Below, piece after piece: positions 52,213 through 56,491 of a stretch of DNA of 56,491 nucleotides (positions are counted from its first letter, which is position 1; each line of letters opens with the position of its first letter). Origin of the DNA: Cognatiyoonia sp965661665 (GTDB lineage Bacteria > Pseudomonadota > Alphaproteobacteria > Rhodobacterales > Rhodobacteraceae); the NCBI RefSeq assembly GCF_965661665.1, contig NZ_CBFIEO010000018.1, forward strand, positions 1 to 56,491, in the 5' to 3' direction. A program made the translations under genes and the position numbers. The notes below the pieces were generated by a model. It ran no database searches and was not told where the DNA came from. It saw only the letters and a program-made list of their open reading frames with translations.

Positions 52213-52221
52213 AGCGCCCGC
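52204..52221. terminator. Shared hairpin between a small gene and cspA
   Basis: GCGGGC (52204-52209) and GCCCGC (52216-52221), loop 6 bases, contains the stop codon of the small gene and lies just beyond the cspA stop on the other strand. No T-tract; it may still act in both directions. Confidence 0.45.
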
Positions 52222-52228
52222 TCTCGTG

Positions 52229-52438
52229 TTACTCGACTTTGCCGAGGTTGCCCGCCATCTGGCGGCCATCGCGACCTTCGATCAAGTCGAACGTCACTTT
52301 CTGATCGTCGGCCAAACCGGTCATACCGGCCTGTTCTACGGCTGAAATATGTACAAAAACGTCTGATCCGCCTTCGTCGGGCGCGATAAATCCGAACCCC
52401 TTCGTGGTGTTGAACCACTTTACTGTGCCTGTCGGCAT
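52229..52438 (-). CDS. cspA: CspA-family cold-shock protein
   Basis: 69 aa. Single cold-shock domain, with RNP1 KGFGFIAPD and RNP2 VFVHIS intact, beginning MPTGTVKWFN. RNA chaperone. A long upstream region (52439-52597) shared with the ArsC-family gene gives space for the long 5' leader usual in cold-shock genes. The length is normal. Confidence 0.95.
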   Translation of the reverse strand: MPTGTVKWFNTTKGFGFIAPDEGGSDVFVHISAVEQAGMTGLADDQKVTFDLIEGRDGRQMAGNLGKVE

Positions 52439-52597
52439 GGTCTTTCTCCAATCAATGCGCCAGTCTTGCAGCGCCCCGATCGGGCGTAGTTCTTCTGGCT
52501 TTGTGGAGAAAGAGGTAAGTGTTTTTTAACAAAAGGCAAATGACAACTCCGCATGATGGGCTATGGTGTGGCGATATTGCCCAGTTCGAGGACCCTG

Positions 52598-52927
52598 ATG
52601 CGCGTATTTGCCTTAAAATCATGCGAAACCTGCCGAAAAGCCATCAAAGCGCTGACCCAAGCAGGCTTGACGTTTGAGGTCATTGATGTCCGTGCCGATG
52701 GGGTGGCGGAAGGCGAACTGGTGGCCATCCTCGACCAGTTCGGCGAAGAAGCACTCAACAAAGCCTCCACCACCTGGCGCGGCTTGGATGAGGCGGCGCG
52801 CGCCGATGATCCGCTGGCGCTCCTCACCGCGCATCAAACGCTGATAAAGCGCCCTGTAATCACCGATGGGAACCGCTGGACGCTGGGTTGGAAAGCTGAC
52901 GCGCAGTCAGTTTGGCTTGGCGAATAG
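52598..52927 (+). CDS. ArsC/Spx-family reductase-like protein
   Basis: 109 aa. Thioredoxin-like ArsC/YffB fold with the N-terminal CxxC in LKSCETCRKAIKAL (C10/C13) and the C-terminal IKRPVITDGNRWTLGW, a hallmark of the family (KRP with cis-Pro). It may be a glutathione-dependent thiol reductase or a Spx-like regulator rather than a true arsenate reductase. The start at 52598 has GAGGA at 52588-52592; a longer frame from 52553 is rejected. Confidence 0.85.
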   Translation: MRVFALKSCETCRKAIKALTQAGLTFEVIDVRADGVAEGELVAILDQFGEEALNKASTTWRGLDEAARADDPLALLTAHQTLIKRPVITDGNRWTLGWKADAQSVWLGE

Positions 52928-52971
52928 CTCAATGATGCATATCTAGGGTCCGAGTAGTACGGGAGAATAAC

Positions 52972-53337
52972 ATGCGCAACGCCGCCACGTTTCTAGGCAT
53001 CATCGCAGGGTTGATGGGCATTTTCATCGGTTTCTTTGGCTTTGCCTATGTTGAGTTTAGTGAGGCACAGCCGCAAATCGCGGAAAACCTCGGTCTTTTT
53101 GAAAACCCCGCTTTGATCCAATTCGCGAGCTTCATTGCGCCGCTTCTGGCCATCGCGGGCGGTGCTGTGGCTGCCTCCCGCGGGCTTTGGGGCGGCATCG
53201 CGATGCTTTTGGCGAGCGCGTGTTTCTATTACGCCTTCGGGTTCAACGTCTTCACGTTTTTCCCGATTGGCTTTGCCGGTTTGGGTGGGCTGCTTGCTAT
53301 TGCGGCGCGTCAGCCCGATAGCCCAACATCACATTAA
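52972..53337 (+). CDS. Small four-helix membrane protein
   Basis: 121 aa. Four hydrophobic helices: about 5-27 (LGIIAGLMGIFIGFFGFAY), 50-68, 70-88 and 93-112 (NVFTFFPIGFAGLGGLLAI). No family assigned. GGAGAATAAC precedes the start. The 3' end overlaps by 41 bases the end of the DoxX remnant on the other strand. Confidence 0.75.
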   Translation: MRNAATFLGIIAGLMGIFIGFFGFAYVEFSEAQPQIAENLGLFENPALIQFASFIAPLLAIAGGAVAASRGLWGGIAMLLASACFYYAFGFNVFTFFPIGFAGLGGLLAIAARQPDSPTSH

Positions 53338-53541
53338 GTGCACGATTGAGCGAAAAGCTGCCTGCGCCTTTGAAGACCAGCACCAGTAGGCCAAGGATCC
53401 AAAACGTGCGTTGATCGAGGATTAACGCATCGGACGCTACATCGAACCATGCGCCAAATACCCTAGGATCAGATGCGCCGCCATGCGCATTAAGGTCGGT
53501 CTAGGACTGTACCACAATGAAGCCGATCATGCCCAAGGCAT
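53297..53541 (-). pseudogene. DoxX-family (BufD-like) gene remnant
   Basis: A continuous frame reads LGMIGFIVVQS*TDLNAHGG and then VFGAWFDVASDALILDQRTF with WILGLLVLVFKGAG and FSLNRAL, the C-terminal third of a DoxX membrane protein. An in-frame TAG is at 53501. The N-terminal half is missing: the frame meets the stop codon of the adjacent DUF2282 gene within about 10 bases, indicating a deletion. DoxX is the usual partner of DUF2282 bufferin genes. The stop (TAG at 53297-53299) is inside the neighbouring plus-strand gene. Confidence 0.75.
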
Positions 53542-53547
53542 TTCAGC

Positions 53548-53850
53548 TCATGCTGGAAGGTCGCGGTCGAGTGCTTCCAAAGAACCCATGCGCTCAGTTC
53601 CGTCAGCCATTGCAGGAACTTTGATGTCGCCGCACGTGCCTGTTGGAACCAGTGTCCAAGCGTTGCCTTGGTAATCAACTGTGTATGTGCCTACACATGT
53701 TGTGCCTAGGCCAGCGGCACAGTCGTTTTCGCCAGCCAGCGATACGCCGTAACACTTTTCATTTTCTTGAGCGGCCGCACCAGTTGCGATGCCAGCAATG
53801 GCTGTTGCGACTGCAGATGCGACGACGAGTGTTTTAGATACCGTGGACAT
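53548..53850 (-). CDS. bufA: DUF2282 bufferin-type peptide precursor (BufA)
   Basis: 100 aa. The signal peptide (SKTLVVASAVATAIAGIATG, ending AAA) is followed by the four-cysteine DUF2282 core: C33 in EKCYGV, C44 in ENDCAAG, C52 in TTCVGT, C73 in TGTCGD, and the tail RMGSLEALDRDLPA. In described bufferin systems these cysteines are modified by a DUF692 (MNIO) enzyme with a DUF2063 partner, and the peptide helps in copper stress. Neither partner is nearby. AGAGGAA supports the start at 53850; the frame from 53940 is rejected. Confidence 0.85.
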   Translation of the reverse strand: MSTVSKTLVVASAVATAIAGIATGAAAQENEKCYGVSLAGENDCAAGLGTTCVGTYTVDYQGNAWTLVPTGTCGDIKVPAMADGTERMGSLEALDRDLPA

Positions 53851-54008
53851 GGGTTCCTCTGTCTTTGGTTGGCTAACTTGTCCGCCGTGATTGGCGATGG
53901 GTGAACCGTATGCGGTGGGATGCCGTGCAGATACTTCCAAACTTGTGTCTCGCGCTTCTGTGAGCGGTTTGTGAGGGATTCCTGATGACGGGTGAGGGAA
54001 ATCCGCTC

Positions 54009-54046
54009 AAAAAACAAACCCGGCGGGGTGAAGCGCCGGGTTTGTT
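54009..54046 (-). terminator. Rho-independent terminator of thrS
   Basis: AACAAACCCGGCG (54013-54025) and CGCCGGGTTTGTT (54034-54046) make a perfect 13-bp stem with an 8-base loop. On the minus strand a T-tract (the A-run at 54009-54014) follows. It sits 22 bases after the thrS stop. Confidence 0.9.
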
Positions 54047-54067
54047 ACAATTTCGAGGCTGTGTTTG

Positions 54068-56014
54068 TTACAGAAGGTCGGGCGCTTTGGCGGCGCTGGC
54101 TAGTTCTGTAACAATCTCAGCCAGAGATGTTACAGACGTCTTGTTCTCACCAAGGCGTCGGATGCTCACGGTCTTCTCTTCTACTTCACGCGCGCCGATG
54201 GCGAGGATGATGGGCACCTTGCCGTGGCTGTGCTCGCGGACCTTGTAGTTGATCTTTTCATTTCTGAGATCAGCTTCCGCCCGGACGCCGACCGCTTTCA
54301 GGGCCTCGAGCACCTCATGCGCATAGTCATCTGCGTCAGAGATGATGGTGGCGACGACAACTTGGCGGGGGGCGAGCCAGAACGGCAGCTTGCCTGCGTG
54401 TTCTTCGATCAGGATGCCGATGAACCGCTCGAACGAGCCGAGGGTCGCGCGGTGCAGCATGACGGGGCGGTGTTTGCCACCGTCTTCGCCGACAAAAGTT
54501 GCATCGAGGCGTTCGGGCAAGTTTGCGTCCACTTGCAGCGTGCCGCACTGCCACTGACGGCCGATGGCGTCGGTGAGGGTGAATTCCAGTTTAGGACCGT
54601 AGAACGCGCCTTCGCCTTCAAGGATTTCAAATTCATGCCCTGCCGCGTTGCAGGCGGCACCCAGCGCTTCTTCCATCATGTCCCATGTTTCATCCGACCC
54701 GATCCGCTTTTCTGGACGGGTGGAGAGTTTGATGGTCCAGTCGTCAAAGCCGAGGTCGGAATAAATGCCGCTGAGGAAGTCGATGAAGGTTTTTGTCTCT
54801 GCTTCGATCTGGTCTTCGCGGCAGAAGATGTGGCCGTCGTCTTGGGTAAAGCCGCGCACGCGCATGATGCCGTGGAGCGCGCCGGAGGGTTCGTAGCGGG
54901 CGCAGGAGCCGAACTCCGCCATGCGCAAGGGCAGGTCGCGATAGGATTTGATGCCTTGGTTGAAGATCTGCACGTGGCATGGGCAATTCATGGGCTTTAG
55001 CGCGTTGATCGCTTTCTCGCGAGCGTGCTCTTCGTCCACTTCGACGATGAACATGTTTTCTTGATACTTATCCCAGTGGCCAGAGGCCTCCCAAAGCTTG
55101 CGGTCGACGACTTGCGGGGTGTTCACCTCCACATAGCCGCCTGCGCGTTGCTTGCGGCGCATGTAGTTTTGCAGCTCAGTATAGACAGTCCAGCCGTTGG
55201 GGTGCCAAAACACTTGACCGGGCGCTTCTTCCTGCATGTGGAAGAGGTCCATTTCGCGGCCCAGCTTACGGTGGTCGCGTTTGGCGGCCTCTTCCAGCAT
55301 GTTGAGGTGCTTCCGCAGCCCTTCTTTATTGGTGAAGGCGGCACCATAGATGCGTTGCAGCATTGAGCGGTCGCTGTCGCCGCGCCAATAGGCACCCGCG
55401 ATGGACATCAGGCGGAAACCGTCGGCAGGCACTTGGCCGGTGTTTTGCAGGTGTGGGCCGCGGCAGAGGTCTTGCCAATCGCCGTGCCAATACATGCGCA
55501 GCGGTTCGTCGCCTGGGATGCTCTCAATCAGTTCGACTTTGTAAGGCTCGTCGCGATCCTTGTAATAAGAGACGGCTTTTTCACGGTCCCAAATCTCGGT
55601 CGTGACCTCATCACGTTTGTTGATGATCTCTTTCATCTTCTTTTCAATGAGGGCGAGGTCTTCGGGAACGAAAGGCTCCTTCCGATCAAAGTCATAGTAC
55701 CAGCCGTCTTTGATAACTGGGCCGATGGTGACTTGGACGTCGGCCCAGATTTCCTGCACAGCGCGGGCCATGATGTGGGCAAGATCATGGCGGACGAGTT
55801 CGAGCGCATGCTCCTCATCCTTCATGGTGTGCAGCGCGATGGAGGCGTCTTCGGTGATTGGCCACTGCAAATCCCAATGCTGACCATTCACAGTCGCAGA
55901 GATTGCCTTTTTGCGCAGAGAACTGGAAATGTCGGCAGCAACATCGGCAGGGGTGATGCCCGCGTCGTATTGACGTGCGTTGCCATCGGGAAATGTCAGG
56001 GAAATTTGAGTCAT
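54068..56014 (-). CDS. thrS: Threonyl-tRNA synthetase
   Basis: 648 aa. Domain order: TGS (about 1-62, SLTFPDGNARQYDAGI), the editing domain with HDLAHIMARAVQEIW, the class II catalytic core (about 245-535, with MNCPCHVQIFNQGIKSYRDLPLRM, quoted as NCPCHVQIFNQG, and motif 2 near RVRGFTQDDGHIFC), and the anticodon-binding domain. Length is usual. A strong terminator follows. The upstream lipoprotein gene is divergent. Confidence 0.96.
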   Translation of the reverse strand: MTQISLTFPDGNARQYDAGITPADVAADISSSLRKKAISATVNGQHWDLQWPITEDASIALHTMKDEEHALELVRHDLAHIMARAVQEIWADVQVTIGPVIKDGWYYDFDRKEPFVPEDLALIEKKMKEIINKRDEVTTEIWDREKAVSYYKDRDEPYKVELIESIPGDEPLRMYWHGDWQDLCRGPHLQNTGQVPADGFRLMSIAGAYWRGDSDRSMLQRIYGAAFTNKEGLRKHLNMLEEAAKRDHRKLGREMDLFHMQEEAPGQVFWHPNGWTVYTELQNYMRRKQRAGGYVEVNTPQVVDRKLWEASGHWDKYQENMFIVEVDEEHAREKAINALKPMNCPCHVQIFNQGIKSYRDLPLRMAEFGSCARYEPSGALHGIMRVRGFTQDDGHIFCREDQIEAETKTFIDFLSGIYSDLGFDDWTIKLSTRPEKRIGSDETWDMMEEALGAACNAAGHEFEILEGEGAFYGPKLEFTLTDAIGRQWQCGTLQVDANLPERLDATFVGEDGGKHRPVMLHRATLGSFERFIGILIEEHAGKLPFWLAPRQVVVATIISDADDYAHEVLEALKAVGVRAEADLRNEKINYKVREHSHGKVPIILAIGAREVEEKTVSIRRLGENKTSVTSLAEIVTELASAAKAPDLL

Positions 56015-56209
56015 CTTTGGCCAAGCTCCTCGTCTGTTTGGCGCCTACGGAACGCCGGGTTGCGGGTTGTGATGTGGGACAGCTTGTCGCTGTGTTGCAG
56101 GTGTGTGTCAATGGGGTGTTTGGGGCAGCGTTGTTGGATAGCGATCCCCTGTTATTGCCTGCATTACGCGATGGGTGCGTCGTAGTCGTGATCAACACAT
56201 GAGGACAAC

Positions 56210-56491
56210 ATGCGACTACTTCCCTTTTCTTCCCTCGCCGTGCTTGCTGCCTGTGGTGCATCAATTGGACCAACGAATGTACGGTACAGCCCGACCTTTA
56301 GCGCTGTCCCGACGCGCGGCATCAGTGAGCTGAACCCTTCGGTCGAAGTGCCCAGCCGAGGTGGCGCACGCTACTCAGTTGATATTGGGTTCGGCTCTGG
56401 AACGGTGAGCGACATCGATGATGCACGGGTTATGGGCGATATAAGTATAGATGTCGATTTTGAGCGCAACAGTATTGACGGAACAGCGGAT
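56210..56491 (+). CDS. Lipoprotein of the TbpB-like barrel type (cut by window edge)
   Basis: 94 codons are visible. The signal peptide MRLLPFSSLAVLAAC has a lipobox LAAC (C15). The mature part contains GGARYSVDIGFGSGTVSD and GDISIDVDFERNSIDGTAD. The D-V-D-F / S-I-D-G strand pattern is seen in TbpB-like barrel lipoproteins of proteobacteria. GAGGA (56201-56205) precedes the start. It shares a similar strand motif with the decayed lipoprotein at 48946-49962. The function is not known. Confidence 0.65.
   Translation, partial: MRLLPFSSLAVLAACGASIGPTNVRYSPTFSAVPTRGISELNPSVEVPSRGGARYSVDIGFGSGTVSDIDDARVMGDISIDVDFERNSIDGTAD

Noticed and set aside
31078..53541. TAG as a reassigned sense codon
   Set aside because: TAG ends at least six intact genes here (SLC13 permease, betC, lolD, DksA-like, ArsC-family, DUF4174), the probable residues at interrupted sites differ, and TGA and TAA also interrupt frames.
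54224..55000. Open frame of 258 codons opposite thrS
   Set aside because: Shadow frame of a conserved tRNA synthetase gene.
1..56491. CRISPR arrays, IS elements, prophage genes, attachment sites
   Set aside because: No regularly spaced repeats, transposase, integrase or terminal inverted repeats with target duplications were found by eye.

Overview
The window looks like a chromosomal segment of a marine alphaproteobacterium of the Rhodobacterales (Roseobacter group). Evidence: the betICBA gene order with choline sulfatase, the pccB ... pccA / methylmalonyl-CoA mutase locus with a PccR-like ScfR regulator, the short alphaproteobacterial ProS, the perM-hdaA-ppk1-ppx order, and small families common in this order (DUF4174, DUF2937, DUF3047, DUF1194, SdhE next to an XRE regulator). 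Composition is moderately GC-rich. No tRNA, rRNA, IS element, prophage or CRISPR array was recognised.

Layout. 1-4.2 kb: a cut-off quinone oxidoreductase, an XRE regulator, a HisN-type phosphatase and two convergent purine deaminases (8-oxoguanine-type and guanine deaminase). 4.3-11.6 kb: mgtE, 5-formyl-THF cyclo-ligase, YmdB-type phosphoesterase, two EamA exporters, an SLC13/TrkA-C permease and yebC. 11.6-16.9 kb: the choline-O-sulfate/choline to glycine betaine operon betI-betC-betB-betA behind a clear BetI-type operator. 16.9-27.9 kb: a CoxG-like gene, then propionyl-CoA assimilation: ScfR regulator, divergent MFS exporter, pccB, several small genes, pccA, DUF4174 and methylmalonyl-CoA mutase. 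Repeated TTTGCA half-sites occur in both likely ScfR-controlled promoter regions. 28-36.3 kb: nhaA, VOC, GNAT and a DjlA-like protein, a decayed endonuclease/exonuclease/phosphatase gene, then ppx and ppk1. 36.3-47.7 kb: hdaA, PerM, a decayed fasciclin gene, proS, lolC/lolD, an Ldh-type dehydrogenase, a decayed DUF3047 gene, aspartate aminotransferase, XRE-sdhE, and an LdtR-like regulator interrupted by an amber codon. 47.7-56.5 kb: DUF1194, glyoxalase, a decayed surface lipoprotein, thyA-folA, a short DksA/TraR-like protein, cspA, an ArsC-family protein, the remnant of a bufferin (DUF2282/DoxX) locus, thrS, and the start of another lipoprotein.

The main metabolic themes are osmoprotectant synthesis (bet), propionate/odd-chain carbon entry into the TCA cycle (pcc-mcm), folate/thymidylate synthesis (fthC, thyA, folA), polyphosphate metabolism (ppk1/ppx) and replication-initiation control (hdaA).

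The most unusual aspects are: (i) six loci between 31 and 54 kb interrupted by 13 in-frame stop codons while the reading frame is otherwise kept; (ii) a bufferin precursor gene directly abutting a DoxX remnant, with the expected modification genes missing between them; (iii) a CoxG-like gene whose best start is AUA; (iv) the ScfR-box architecture shared by an efflux gene and pccB; (v) small genes and hairpins in the pccB-pccA gap.
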